Shown: piece after piece, positions 44,470 to 53,613 of the stretch
Layout: each line of letters begins with the position of its first letter
Numbering within the stretch: the stretch's first letter is position 1
NCBI RefSeq assembly: GCF_003315205.1
Contig: NZ_QNRR01000007.1
Location: 124,001 to 188,000, forward strand
Source: Roseimicrobium gellanilyticum
Lineage (GTDB): Bacteria; Verrucomicrobiota; Verrucomicrobiia; Verrucomicrobiales; Verrucomicrobiaceae
DNA length: 64,000 bases
Direction of reading: 5' to 3'
Notes under the pieces: model-generated
The model's database searches: none
Seen by the model: the letters and a program-made list of their open reading frames with translations, nothing else
Told to the model about the DNA's origin: nothing
Made by a program: the position numbers and the translations under genes

Positions 44470-46491
44470 ATGATTCACCTCGCCTCGGACGCCGAAAGCA
44501 CCCCCAGCCAGACACTGCTGGACCGCATGGCGCAGGCATTCTCACCGGAAGGCGTGCTCGCGAAGTCGCCGGATTTTGAGTATCGCCCACAGCAGCAGCG
44601 CATGGCGAAAATCGTGGGGAAGGCGCTCGAAACCACTCGTGCCGTGGTCATTGAAGCCGCCACGGGGGTCGGCAAGTCCCTGGCATATCTCCTGCCTTCC
44701 GTGACCTTTGCCCTGGAGCACAATCGCAAGGCCATCATCACCACCCACACGATCAACCTTCAGGAGCAGCTCATCCAGAAGGACCTGCCCATCGTGCAGA
44801 AGCTGGTGCCACGAACCTTCCGTGCGGAACTGCTGAAAGGACGTGGCAACTACCTGTGCCCGCAGCGCCTTGAGCGTGCGGTGAAAGGGGCTCCGGACCT
44901 TTTCACCAGCAGTGAGCAGGCGGAGCTGCAGCTCATCTGGGAGTGGAGCCAGAAGACGCAGGACGGCAGCCTCAGCACACTCGATTTCACTCCGACTCCC
45001 AAGGTGTGGTCCATGGTGTGCAGTGAGGCGCATGTGTGCACCCCGCGCCGCTGTGGCTCAACACGCTGCTTTTACCAGGCCGTGCGGCGTCGCATGGCGG
45101 AGGCGGATGTGCTGGTCATGAATCATTCGCTTTTCTTCTCCATGCTGTCCTCTTCTGAGGAAACCCTGCCGGAGGATGCGAACTTCCTTTTCCCGAATGA
45201 CTTCCTCATCGTGGATGAAGCGCACACGATTGAGAACGTGGCGTCTCGCGCGTATGGACTGGCTGTTTCGGAGAGCAACATCCGCTTCGAGCTGCAACGC
45301 CTCTACAATCCCAAGACGCGCAAGGGATACTTCCCGCATCAGGGGGACTCCGTGGGCTCTCGTGCGGTGACGGACGCGATGGATGCCGCGGACATTTTTT
45401 TCCGCGCAGTGGAGGCGTCGAGTGTCTTCACCCACCAGCAGTCGCGTGAGTTCCGCGTGCGTGAACCGGGCCTGGTGGAGGATACGCTGAGTGTGCCGCT
45501 GCATCGTGTGATGGAGCGTGCCCGTGCTGCGGGCGATGGCGCATCGAGCGAAAACTCCCGGCTGGAGTTGCACGACCTTGCGCGCCGTCTCATCGCGTTG
45601 CGCCAGAGCATTGCCACCTTCCTGGACCAGAGCGAGGAAGATCACGTGTACTGGGTGGAGCGCAACCAGGGGGATACACGTCACTCCATGACGTTGCGGA
45701 GCGCGCCCATCGATGTGAGCCGTCAGCTTGGCACGCTCTTCTTCCGCGGTGATCGTCCCTGCATCCTCACCAGCGCCACGCTCGGTACGGGCGGCAGCAA
45801 TGGGCTCGATTATTTCAAGAAACGCGTGGGTGCAGACACCACCGTGGGCGTGAGCATCGCGAGTCCCTTCGACTTCGAGAAGCAGATGAAGCTCTACCTC
45901 GTGAAGAGCATCCCGCCGCCCGGGTCGAAGGAGCACGAGGCCGCGCTGCCGAAGTGGATCAGCCACTTCCTGGACATCTCCAAGGGCCGCGCCTTTGTGC
46001 TCTTCACCAGCTTCGCGCAGATGAACCGCGTGGCGGAGGAGATGGAGGAGTACTTCGAGGACCGGGGCTGGACCCTGCTCGTGCAGGGGAAACAGCTTTC
46101 ACGCTCACGCCTGCTGGAGGAATTCCGCAAGGACACCCACAGCGTGCTCTTTGGCACGGAGAGTTTCTGGACCGGAGTGGACGTGCCAGGCGAGGCGCTG
46201 AGCAATGTCATCATCACGAAGCTGCCCTTCGCCGTGCCGGATCATCCGCTGACCGCCGCACGTCTGGAGCACATCGAGGAGAATGGCGGAAACTCCTTCA
46301 TGGAGTACTCCGTGCCCGAGGCCATCTTGAAGCTACGCCAGGGCATTGGCCGCCTCATCCGCTCGAAGCGTGACAGCGGCATTTGCGCCATCCTCGACAA
46401 CCGTGTGCTCACGAAGCCCTACGGCCGCACTTTCCTGAGCGCACTTCCCCAGTGCCCGGTGGAAGTGGTCAGTGATGCCAAGTCCAAGTAG
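44470..46491 (+). CDS. DinG/XPD-type ATP-dependent DNA helicase
   Basis: A 673-residue superfamily 2 helicase. Start ATG 44470 chosen: it leads directly into the Q-motif region (EYRPQQQRMAKIV), whereas the longer frame from 44383 adds 29 unlikely residues. Walker A is ATGVGKS at 64-70, the Walker B/DEAH box is FLIVDEAHTIENV, and motifs V-VI are ESFWTGVDVPGEALSNVIITKLPF and LRQGIGRLIRSKRD. Between motifs I and II are Cys130, 184, 190, 195 and 200 (CTPRRCGSTRC), enough for the [4Fe-4S] cluster of DinG and XPD. It removes R-loops and D-loops during damage repair. It is followed convergently by the ACP gene at 10 bp. Confidence 0.9.
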   Translation: MIHLASDAESTPSQTLLDRMAQAFSPEGVLAKSPDFEYRPQQQRMAKIVGKALETTRAVVIEAATGVGKSLAYLLPSVTFALEHNRKAIITTHTINLQEQLIQKDLPIVQKLVPRTFRAELLKGRGNYLCPQRLERAVKGAPDLFTSSEQAELQLIWEWSQKTQDGSLSTLDFTPTPKVWSMVCSEAHVCTPRRCGSTRCFYQAVRRRMAEADVLVMNHSLFFSMLSSSEETLPEDANFLFPNDFLIVDEAHTIENVASRAYGLAVSESNIRFELQRLYNPKTRKGYFPHQGDSVGSRAVTDAMDAADIFFRAVEASSVFTHQQSREFRVREPGLVEDTLSVPLHRVMERARAAGDGASSENSRLELHDLARRLIALRQSIATFLDQSEEDHVYWVERNQGDTRHSMTLRSAPIDVSRQLGTLFFRGDRPCILTSATLGTGGSNGLDYFKKRVGADTTVGVSIASPFDFEKQMKLYLVKSIPPPGSKEHEAALPKWISHFLDISKGRAFVLFTSFAQMNRVAEEMEEYFEDRGWTLLVQGKQLSRSRLLEEFRKDTHSVLFGTESFWTGVDVPGEALSNVIITKLPFAVPDHPLTAARLEHIEENGGNSFMEYSVPEAILKLRQGIGRLIRSKRDSGICAILDNRVLTKPYGRTFLSALPQCPVEVVSDAKSK

Positions 46492-46501
46492 GCTGCTGCG
46501 C

Positions 46502-46762
46502 CTACGCTTTCGCGGCCACCGCTTCCGCAATGGTGTCCACTGAGCGCAGGGTTTCACGAGCGGCGGCGGCATCCGGGAGCTTCAGGCCGAAGCGCTTCTC
46601 CAGGGCGACCACGAGTTGCAGGGCGTCCACGCTGTCGAGGCCGAGGCCCTGGGGGCTGAAGATGAGGGCGTCATCGGCGATCTCTTCCGCGGTCTGGGGG
46701 AGCATGAGTTCTTCCACCATTGCCTGTTTGATCTGCAACTTGATCGCGTCGAGGTCTGCCAT
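46502..46762 (-). CDS. Discrete acyl carrier protein
   Basis: From the ATG at 46762 (the frame is open to 46945) the 86-residue product is a standard four-helix ACP: LDAIKLQIKQAMVEELMLP, LIFSPQGLGLDSVDALQLVVALEKRFG. Ser44 in GLGLDSVDAL takes the phosphopantetheine arm. It is last in a leftward group with a ketoreductase and two ketosynthase-type genes, so it probably serves that pathway rather than primary fatty acid synthesis. The EKRFGLKLPDAAAARETLRSVDTIAEAV end is typical of ACPs of ape/pks-like type II loci. Confidence 0.92.
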   Translation of the reverse strand: MADLDAIKLQIKQAMVEELMLPQTAEEIADDALIFSPQGLGLDSVDALQLVVALEKRFGLKLPDAAAARETLRSVDTIAEAVAAKA

Positions 46763-46796
46763 GCTGGGAAATCGGATGAAATGAGAAGGGTGGGCG

Positions 46797-47531
46797 TCAG
46801 AGAATGCCGCCGTCGATTTTGAGAGTGGCCCCGGTGATATACGAAGCCTGCGCCGATGCAAGGAAAAGCACGGCGGCGGCCACCTCTTCCGGCCTGCCGA
46901 GGCGACGCATGGGGATGCGCTGGATGGCGGCGCGCTTTTGGTCATCGGTCATGGCGGAGAGGGCATCGGTTTCGACGTAACCAGGGCAGACTGCATTCAC
47001 CGTGATGCCGGCGCGGGCCACTTCCTTGGCGAAGCTCTGAGTGAGGCCCACCATGCCGGACTTCGCGGCGGCGTAGTTGGCCTGGCCCGCTGGGGACATG
47101 AGCGCGCTGAGGGAGGAGATATTGATGATGCGGCCGAAACGCTGGCCCATCATGGTGCGCGTGACGGCACGGCAGCCGAGGAAGGTGCCGCTGAGATTGC
47201 TCTGCAGCACGTCGTTCCACTGCGCATCCGTCATGGTCGCGAGCAGGGCATCTTCGTGATGGCCTGCGTTGTTCACCAGCACGTCGAGTCTGCCACTGAC
47301 CTTCGTGATGGTCTCGACGGCAGTGGTCCATTGCTCGCTGTTCGTGACATCGAGCGGGATGACCTGACAGCGCTCTGCATGCGCTGTGGCGAGGGCTTCC
47401 GCCTTCTCTCTGCGCGAGCGCACACCCAGCCACACGTGATTGCCTTCGTCTGCTTTCAGGAAGGCCTCGCCCAAGGCCAGACCGAGTCCGCCATTTCCGC
47501 CCGTGATGAGTATCGATGCTGTGCCCGACAT
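46797..47531 (-). CDS. fabG: 3-oxoacyl-ACP reductase (FabG-like SDR)
   Basis: The 244-residue short-chain dehydrogenase reduces beta-ketoacyl-ACP with NADPH. The cofactor loop is TGGNGGLGLA at about 10-19, NNAGHH near 88, and the catalytic set Ser (INISSLSALM), Tyr and Lys (ANYAAAKSG) around 137-157. The closing VAAAVLFLASAQASYITGATLKIDGGI is the standard FabG end. It lies 47 bp downstream of the ketosynthase-like gene and 34 bp upstream of the ACP gene; it is expected to reduce the first beta-keto intermediates of this pathway. Confidence 0.92.
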   Translation of the reverse strand: MSGTASILITGGNGGLGLALGEAFLKADEGNHVWLGVRSRREKAEALATAHAERCQVIPLDVTNSEQWTTAVETITKVSGRLDVLVNNAGHHEDALLATMTDAQWNDVLQSNLSGTFLGCRAVTRTMMGQRFGRIINISSLSALMSPAGQANYAAAKSGMVGLTQSFAKEVARAGITVNAVCPGYVETDALSAMTDDQKRAAIQRIPMRRLGRPEEVAAAVLFLASAQASYITGATLKIDGGIL

Positions 47532-47578
47532 TCATCAAACATGGCGGTGATGCGGGCCAGCACAAGTCTGCCTTCGCA

Positions 47579-48643
47579 TCAGGCGGCCTTGCCCAGCACG
47601 GCACCCACGGCCTGCTCGCTGAGACCCACGGCGCTGATGGCCACCTGGGTGCTGTCTCCTCGCGCAATCGATTCGCAGGCCGCCACCGTCTGCCATCCGG
47701 CGATGCATCCGTAGGCTTCACCCAGCACAGGGCGGAGACGCATTTTTTTTCCTTTCCAACCCTTCCACGCCGCGTGTTCAGCCGCGTCAGCCCGGGGAGC
47801 TGCACCGAGTCCGCTGCATAGCAGCACATTGGAGAAGTCTTCGGTGAGCAGGGATTGCATTTCGGCCTGCATGCCAATCGCGGCATTCGCTAGACTCAGG
47901 TCGGTTCCATAGGTCCATGCGTCTGTGATGCCAAGCAGTGCGACGCCCTTCTGACCATTGGCCGTGTCCCTATGGACTTTTTCCATCACCACTGCCGCGG
48001 CACCTTCAGCCGTCGCGCCATCGCGGTCGAAGAACAACAGGGCTTCATCCGTGAGCCAGTCGAGTTCCTCAGCGGCCACCACGAGCACGGCGTCCACTTC
48101 GCCGTCCTCCAGCCATTGCGCGCCGAGATCCATGCCGCGGAGGAACTGGCTGGAGTCACCGACCAATGTGCAATTGAGCTCAGGTGACCCTGCCAGCGCG
48201 GCGATGTGGCTGGCGGGGGCGTTGTAAACCGTTTCAGGAAACAAGATGGGACTTGCGAGTGCAGGATCCTTCAGGGCCTCTGCAAAGAAGCGCCGGCTGA
48301 ATTGCACGCAGCCATTGGTGGTGCAGAAGACGACTCCAGCTTTCCACTGTCCGGCCTGTGCGGCAGCAAGGCGCTCCGCTCCCATGGCCTCCATGGCAGC
48401 ACCCACCGCGTGGCGCGCCGCGGCGGTGGTGCGGCGGATGCGGTTGTGCTTCATCCAATCGGGCGCCGGTGTGGGCGCAGGCACTTTGCGAGTGCAGCAC
48501 TTCGGTGCGCTTTCTCCACGGTGTGATGCGGAGCAGGGCAGGGGTACACCTTCCTTGATGGCATCAAAGAGAAAAGCTGAGCCCCAGCCCGCCGGTGATA
48601 CGGCGCCCCAGCCCGTGATGTGGATGCGGCTGTCTGTGCTCAT
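47579..48643 (-). CDS. Ketosynthase-like protein lacking the active-site Cys (chain-length-factor-like)
   Basis: About 354 residues from the ATG at 48643, which overlaps the upstream stop by 4 bp (ATGA). The fold is recognisable (RIHITGWGAVSPAGWG at the start; NGCVQFSRRFFAEALKDP; EGAAAVVMEKVH; LLCSGLGAAPRADAAEHAAW), but at the nucleophile position the sequence reads LVGDSSQFLRGMD instead of DTACASG, so no Cys is available, and the C-terminal His motifs are degenerate. This parallels the KS-beta or chain-length-factor partner of type II polyketide synthases and aryl-polyene systems. It probably pairs with the intact ketosynthase encoded just upstream. Confidence 0.8.
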   Translation of the reverse strand: MSTDSRIHITGWGAVSPAGWGSAFLFDAIKEGVPLPCSASHRGESAPKCCTRKVPAPTPAPDWMKHNRIRRTTAAARHAVGAAMEAMGAERLAAAQAGQWKAGVVFCTTNGCVQFSRRFFAEALKDPALASPILFPETVYNAPASHIAALAGSPELNCTLVGDSSQFLRGMDLGAQWLEDGEVDAVLVVAAEELDWLTDEALLFFDRDGATAEGAAAVVMEKVHRDTANGQKGVALLGITDAWTYGTDLSLANAAIGMQAEMQSLLTEDFSNVLLCSGLGAAPRADAAEHAAWKGWKGKKMRLRPVLGEAYGCIAGWQTVAACESIARGDSTQVAISAVGLSEQAVGAVLGKAA

Positions 48644-49896
48644 GCGGCCAGCTTCTTGAAGATGAGCGTGGCATTCGCGCCACCGAAGCCGAACGAATTC
48701 GTGAGCGTGCAATCCAACTGCGCTTCACGCGGCTCGCGCACCAGGTCGAAGGTGCAAATCGGGTCCGCAGTTCGCACGCTGCAACTGGCCGGTACAAATC
48801 CCTCCCGCATGGCGATGAGGCAGATGACCGCCTCCACTGCGCCCGCGCCTCCAAGGAGGTGACCGATGGCAGACTTGGTGCTGCTCACCATGATCTTCCC
48901 CACATGCCCGCCCGCCCAGCGCTGGATGGCCGCGCCCTCCGCCACGTCATTCAGCGGAGTGCCGGTGCCGTGGGAGTTGATATACTGTATCATGTCCGGT
49001 GTCACCCCGGCCTCCTCGCATGCGCGGGTCATGCTGAGCAATGCCGCGTCTCCTTGCGGATGCGGCTGGGTGAGGTGATGCAGGTCGGTGCTTGCGCCGT
49101 AGCCGGAGATTTCAGCGAGGATGTTTGCGCCACGCGCAAGAGCGTCCTCCAGACGTTCCAGCGTCACGATGGCGGCGCCTTCACCGAGTGCGAGGCCATC
49201 GCGATTCGCATCGAATGGTCGTGGCAGCGTGGTGCTCAAAGCTTGCAGGGAATCGAAGCCCGCGAAGACCATGTGCGCGAGCGCATCATAGCCACCCGCC
49301 AGAGCGCGGCGCGTGCGGCCGGACTTCACCAGTCGGAATGCCTGCCCGATGGCATTGGCTCCCGAGGCGCAGGCATTGGCAATGATGGTCAGCGGCCCGT
49401 GAATGCCGAGCGCGCTCTGCAAATGCTGGGCCTGTGTGTGCGGGAGATACAGGATGACCTTTTCCGCGAGGCTGGTCTTCGTGGCAGGCGCATTCGTCTT
49501 CGCAAGGTAATAGGCCTCACCCGTGGCCATGGCACCCGCACTGGTGCCGAGGCAGAGCGGCACGGGTTCCCCAGACAACGCATCGGCATTCCACCCGCTT
49601 TGCTGGATGGCCTCCACTCCTGCATGGACGAGCAGGCGGGAAGCGCGATCGAGGCGTTTGCGCTGACTGCGCGTGAGGCGGGTTTGCGGGAATGCGTCTG
49701 GAAACACCACCTCCCCGGCACGCTGCACCCGCTGACGGCTGGCATCGAAGACAGTGATGTCGCGGAAGGCGAGCCTGCCAGCGCGGAAACCCTCGGCATT
49801 CTCCTGCCAGTTGTTCCCCATGCTCGTGATGATGCCCGCCCCGGTGATGACCACCCGGTGCGTCTCTTCACGTGTCTGGCCTGCGCGATACGGCAT
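48640..49896 (-). CDS. Beta-ketoacyl-ACP synthase (FabF-like)
   Basis: The 418-residue enzyme condenses acyl-thioesters with malonyl-ACP. Catalytic residues are intact: Cys176 in IANACASGANAIG, His near 311 in NSHGTGTPLND and His near 346 in KSAIGHLLGGAGAVEAV. The C-terminal GFGGANATLIFK loop is standard. The start VVITGAGIITSMGNNW is preceded by 13 unlikely-looking residues; the true start may be a little downstream. It leads the leftward KS/KS-like/FabG/ACP group and faces the acyl-activating gene across 125 bp. Confidence 0.93.
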   Translation of the reverse strand: MPYRAGQTREETHRVVITGAGIITSMGNNWQENAEGFRAGRLAFRDITVFDASRQRVQRAGEVVFPDAFPQTRLTRSQRKRLDRASRLLVHAGVEAIQQSGWNADALSGEPVPLCLGTSAGAMATGEAYYLAKTNAPATKTSLAEKVILYLPHTQAQHLQSALGIHGPLTIIANACASGANAIGQAFRLVKSGRTRRALAGGYDALAHMVFAGFDSLQALSTTLPRPFDANRDGLALGEGAAIVTLERLEDALARGANILAEISGYGASTDLHHLTQPHPQGDAALLSMTRACEEAGVTPDMIQYINSHGTGTPLNDVAEGAAIQRWAGGHVGKIMVSSTKSAIGHLLGGAGAVEAVICLIAMREGFVPASCSVRTADPICTFDLVREPREAQLDCTLTNSFGFGGANATLIFKKLAA

Positions 49897-50021
49897 GATC
49901 TGGTGTAGCCCAGCGTCACACTCTCTGGCAAACGATTAGTCACCATGCATTTGGCCTGAGGCACGTGCGGGAGTCCGGGCCGGGGCGCATCCATGCTTGC
50001 GCCGTCCGCTGGGTGGTCTAG

Positions 50022-51314
50022 ATGACAGGAATGCTCTATGCCCGCTGGCAGCAAACTCTCTCCCAGCATCGCGATGAAGTCGCGGTGATGGACGCGGTTT
50101 CGGGCGCCTCCTGGACCTTTGCCGCCCTGCAGCGGTCTTTGGATTCGCTGCCTGCGCTGGCGGTGGGCGCTTTGCACGTGGCCTCCATAGCGGATGGCGT
50201 GCTGGCCTTTGTGATTCAGACGCTCTGGGCGTGGAGAGATGGCGCGGTGCTCTGCCCCATGGAGCGTGAAGGGGGACGCGTGCCGGATGTGCGTGGCATG
50301 CCGACAGGCATTGCGCATTTGAAGATGACCTCGGGCAGCACGGGGGAACCGCGCACCGTGATGTTCCGCGGAGAGCAGCTCGCGGCGGACGCGGACAACA
50401 TCCGCTCCACCATGGAACTCGACCGAGCCTGTCCGAACGTGGCCGTCATCAGCGTGGCGCACAGTTACGGCTTCTCCAATCTGGTGCTGCCGCTGCTCTT
50501 GCAGGGGCACCCGCTGGTGATGGTGCCGGATGCGTTGCCCTCCTCCCTGCGTGCGGCGTGTGCCGTAGGCCATCGTGTTACCCTTCCTGCGGTGCCTGCC
50601 ATGTGGCGCGCGTGGTGGCAGAGCGGCCTCATCAAGGAGATGCCCGTCGCGCTGGCCATCTCGGCGGGTGCGCCACTGCCGTTGGACGTGGAGCGTGGTG
50701 TGTATGAGGAGACCGGCATCAAGATTCACAATTTCTTCGGCAGCAGTGAATGTGGCGGCATCGCCTATGACCGTGCTACGACGCCTCGTGATGATGCCTC
50801 CCTCGCCGGTACTGCGATGGACGGGGTCACGCTCAGCATCGCTGAAGGTGGCCGCCTCGTGGTGGAGAGCGCTGCTGCGGGACAGGGCTACTGGCCTGCC
50901 GATGATGAAGCGCTCGGCGGTGGCAAGTTTTTCACCAGTGACCTCGTGGAGATTCAAGAGGGACGTGTGCTCATGCGTGGCCGTGTGAGTGACGCCATCA
51001 ACATCGCCGGTCGCAAGCTCAATCCCGCCGATGTGGAGGCCGCGCTGCTTTCATGTGAAGGCGTGAAGCACTGTGTGGTCTTTGGTGTGGCGAGCGCGGA
51101 CCCCGCGCGGTGCGAGGATACCATTGCGTGTGTGAACGCGGCAGAAGACCTCACCCCCGCGCGGCTCTCGGCCTGGCTCGGGGAGCGTCTCCAGACGTGG
51201 CAGCTTCCGAGGAAGTACTGGCTTTGCTCCGAACTGGTTCCGAATACCCGGGGAAAGATTTCCCGCGCGGAATGGCGCGAGAAATGGTTGAGTGCCCAGC
51301 CAGTGAAAGTGTGA
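50022..51314 (+). CDS. Acyl-activating enzyme (AMP-binding, ANL superfamily)
   Basis: ANL enzymes adenylate a carboxylic acid and load it on CoA or ACP. The 430 residues contain A3 MTSGSTGEP (102-110), A5 NFFGSSECGGIAYD, A7/A8 GRVSDAINIAGRKLNPADVEA, and the C-terminal catalytic Lys412 in PNTRGKISR. It is 70-100 residues shorter than fatty acyl-CoA ligases, missing part of the N-terminal subdomain, a pattern seen in the small adenylation proteins that load starter units in aryl-polyene and dialkylresorcinol loci. Divergent from the ketosynthase group, so it probably activates the starter acid. Confidence 0.88.
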   Translation: MTGMLYARWQQTLSQHRDEVAVMDAVSGASWTFAALQRSLDSLPALAVGALHVASIADGVLAFVIQTLWAWRDGAVLCPMEREGGRVPDVRGMPTGIAHLKMTSGSTGEPRTVMFRGEQLAADADNIRSTMELDRACPNVAVISVAHSYGFSNLVLPLLLQGHPLVMVPDALPSSLRAACAVGHRVTLPAVPAMWRAWWQSGLIKEMPVALAISAGAPLPLDVERGVYEETGIKIHNFFGSSECGGIAYDRATTPRDDASLAGTAMDGVTLSIAEGGRLVVESAAAGQGYWPADDEALGGGKFFTSDLVEIQEGRVLMRGRVSDAINIAGRKLNPADVEAALLSCEGVKHCVVFGVASADPARCEDTIACVNAAEDLTPARLSAWLGERLQTWQLPRKYWLCSELVPNTRGKISRAEWREKWLSAQPVKV

Positions 51315-51441
51315 ATCAGCACCCGCATCTCGCATGAACGACGAGCCGATTTCCATTGGAGGATTCCGCGAACTCTGCTGTTCTGGCAGCATGACATCCA
51401 GCGTCCGTCTCGCGCCTCGAATTGAAAGCGTGCTACAGCCC

Positions 51442-52098
51442 ATGAGGCGTGCACTGGGGCTGGTGCTGGTCGCTGCATTCAGTGTGCTCATCCCTCTCAC
51501 GGCATGCGCCCTTCCTGATCCCATCACGGTGAGCATGAGTTCAGATGGGAAGCTCTCCGTGGATGGCTCGGAAGTCACCACTCTGGAGTCGCCAGCCGCC
51601 TTCGTGAAGCGGGTGGAGGAGATCAATGGCAGCGCTCCCTCCAAGTGGTCGGATCCGAAGCGTGACTTCTACATGTTCTCCCGGCTCGGCATCACGGTGT
51701 ATCACGATCGTGGCGATGCCGACGTGGTGAATGTGCTCATGTCGATGCGTGAGGGCAAGGACCTCCCCATGGAGGCCTTCGTGGGCAGGCTGTCGATGGA
51801 GGGCATTGATGTGCCCCGGAATGCCTCGGGACAGTTTCAGGCCCAGGACGTACGCAAGGCGCTCAAGGCCCTGAATCCCGAGCCGAATGACAAAATCGAT
51901 GGGCCGAATGCCGCCGTGGTCATCGGCCACCTGCCGTACTACGACTACCTGTACTTCAGCGCTGAGCCGAATGGCCGCATCAAGGAAGTCTCCCTCGGCA
52001 TTGTGCTCAGCAAGGGGCGGCTGGCGTGGATGCGCGAGAATGGCGACCAGCTCAAGCGCGAAGCTCTGAAGCGGGCGATGGAAAAGGCAAAGCCATAA
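51442..52098 (+). CDS. Exported hypothetical protein (DUF7738-like)
   Basis: The frame is open from 51334, but I favour the ATG at 51442 because a signal peptide follows it (RRALGLVLVAAFSVLIPLTACA); another ATG lies at 51391. The mature 190 residues are a beta-rich domain opening with PITVSMSSDGKLSVDGSEVT and containing SDPKRDFYMFSRLGITVYHDRG, VIGHLPYYDYLYFSAEPNGRIKEVSLGIVL and a basic C-terminal helix. The pattern resembles a small exported family of unknown function. It is 20-130 bp after the acyl-activating gene and may be in the same transcript. Confidence 0.65.
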   Translation: MRRALGLVLVAAFSVLIPLTACALPDPITVSMSSDGKLSVDGSEVTTLESPAAFVKRVEEINGSAPSKWSDPKRDFYMFSRLGITVYHDRGDADVVNVLMSMREGKDLPMEAFVGRLSMEGIDVPRNASGQFQAQDVRKALKALNPEPNDKIDGPNAAVVIGHLPYYDYLYFSAEPNGRIKEVSLGIVLSKGRLAWMRENGDQLKREALKRAMEKAKP

Positions 52099-52143
52099 AC
52101 GGCATTGCTTGAGCGGCGGGGAGGGGAGTGCTTTCATGCCTCC

Positions 52144-53421
52144 ATGCAGCGTCGTTCCTTTCTCCGTACCGCAGCCGCTTCCGCCGGACTGTCCTCGCTT
52201 CCCTCCTTTTTGTGTTCGCAGGAGGCGGCGGCAGAAAATTTCCCTCCCGTGCGTGCCCTGACGAAGGGGCCGAAGTTTCACTGGTTCGGCTACTATGACA
52301 AACTGGAGTTCGACCCCACGGACCGCTACATCCTCACGAATCAAGTCGAATTCGAAGGGCGCACGCCATCTCCGGAAGATGTCATCAAGGTTGGCATGAT
52401 CGACACCGGCGAAGGAGACAAGTGGACCGAGCTGGGCTCTTCGTCTGCGTGGGGCTGGCAACAGGGTTGCATGTTCCAGTGGCTCCCGGGCAGCCAGAGC
52501 AAAGTCATCTGGAACGATCGTGAGAATGGCAAGTACGTGAGCCGCGTGCTCGATGTGAAGACCGGTGAGAAGCGCACCCTGCCGATGCCGGTGTACTCCA
52601 TCAGCCCGGACGGTAAATGGGCCGTGACACCCGACTTCGCGCGCATCGACTACTGCCGCAGCGGCTACGGCTATCCCGGCATCGAGGACCCCTGCAAGAA
52701 TGACAAGGCGCCGGACAAGAGCGGTGTGTGGCGCATGAACATCGAGACAGGCGAAACCCAGCTCGTGTTCTCCATCGCCCAGGCGGTGGCCATCAAGCAC
52801 CCCACCATCGATCTCACGGAAAAGTGGAACTGGTTCAATCACCTCCTCATTTCACCCGATGGCAAGCGCCTCATCTTCCTGCATCGCTGGCGTGATCGTG
52901 TGGACATTCCGCGTGAGCAGAAGGCGGGCGGATTCACCACGCGCATGTTTACGGTGAATCTCGATGGCTCGGATCCCTACGTGTTGGAGCCTAGCGGCAT
53001 CGTGAGCCATTTCATCTGGCGCGATGGTCAGACACTGGTGGCCTGGGCCAAGCCGGATGCCGAGGAGAAGGCGCGCGTGATCGTCTACAAGGACCAGACA
53101 CGTGAGTACACGAAGATTGGCGAGGAGAAGATTCCCGTGGATGGCCATATGACGTACGTGCCACACACGAACAACGAATGGCTGCTCATGGATACCTATC
53201 CGGATCCGGTGCGTCGCATGCAGGTGCCGTTCCTCTATCACATCCCCACGGACAAGAAGGTGCCCATCGGTTCCTTCTTCGAACCGCGGGAGTACAAGGG
53301 CGAGTTCCGCTGCGACCTGCATCCGCGTGCCAGCAATGATGGACGCAAGGTGGTCGTGGACTCCGTGCACGGTGGCAATGGACGCCAGATGTACCTCATC
53401 GACATCAAGGGGCTGGTGTAG
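52144..53421 (+). CDS. TAT-exported beta-propeller protein (oligogalacturonate-lyase-like)
   Basis: The ATG at 52144 gives a twin-arginine signal at the N-terminus (QRRSFLRTAAASAGLSSLP). The mature domain is built of repeated strand pairs with turn motifs of the WD40-like/TolB type: FDPTDRYILTNQVEFEGR, MFQWLPGSQSKVIWNDRENGK, YSISPDGKWAVTPDF, LISPDGKRLIFLHRWRD, GHMTYVPHTNNEWLLMDTYPD, HPRASNDGRKVVVDSVHGG. Similar seven-bladed propellers of Verrucomicrobia and Planctomycetes are annotated as oligogalacturonate lyase-like. The His/Asp ligands of a lyase are only partly visible, so I do not claim activity. Confidence 0.75.
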   Translation: MQRRSFLRTAAASAGLSSLPSFLCSQEAAAENFPPVRALTKGPKFHWFGYYDKLEFDPTDRYILTNQVEFEGRTPSPEDVIKVGMIDTGEGDKWTELGSSSAWGWQQGCMFQWLPGSQSKVIWNDRENGKYVSRVLDVKTGEKRTLPMPVYSISPDGKWAVTPDFARIDYCRSGYGYPGIEDPCKNDKAPDKSGVWRMNIETGETQLVFSIAQAVAIKHPTIDLTEKWNWFNHLLISPDGKRLIFLHRWRDRVDIPREQKAGGFTTRMFTVNLDGSDPYVLEPSGIVSHFIWRDGQTLVAWAKPDAEEKARVIVYKDQTREYTKIGEEKIPVDGHMTYVPHTNNEWLLMDTYPDPVRRMQVPFLYHIPTDKKVPIGSFFEPREYKGEFRCDLHPRASNDGRKVVVDSVHGGNGRQMYLIDIKGLV

Positions 53422-53613
53422 CCGCAGTCGCAGAGCCGGGACGCCCCTCATCCAACAAGGCTCCGCCTTGTTCAAGGGTCGGGGGCACTCCTGCCCCTGT
53501 GGTGGCGGTGCCCCTGAGTCAGCTTTGAGATGAAGCGCTGCCCGAATAAGAGAGCCAGTCGAGTATTTCTCACCCTGAAGGGGGAGGGAGTGCCATAGGC
53601 GACTCCAGAGCTC
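53422..53613. other. Intergenic hairpin region
   Basis: A short hairpin AACAAGGC/GCCTTGTT (53454-53472) and a GGGGCA/TGCCCC pair near 53482-53500 lie between the convergent propeller and PAP2-GT39 genes. They may terminate transcription from either side; no long T run is present. Confidence 0.35.
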
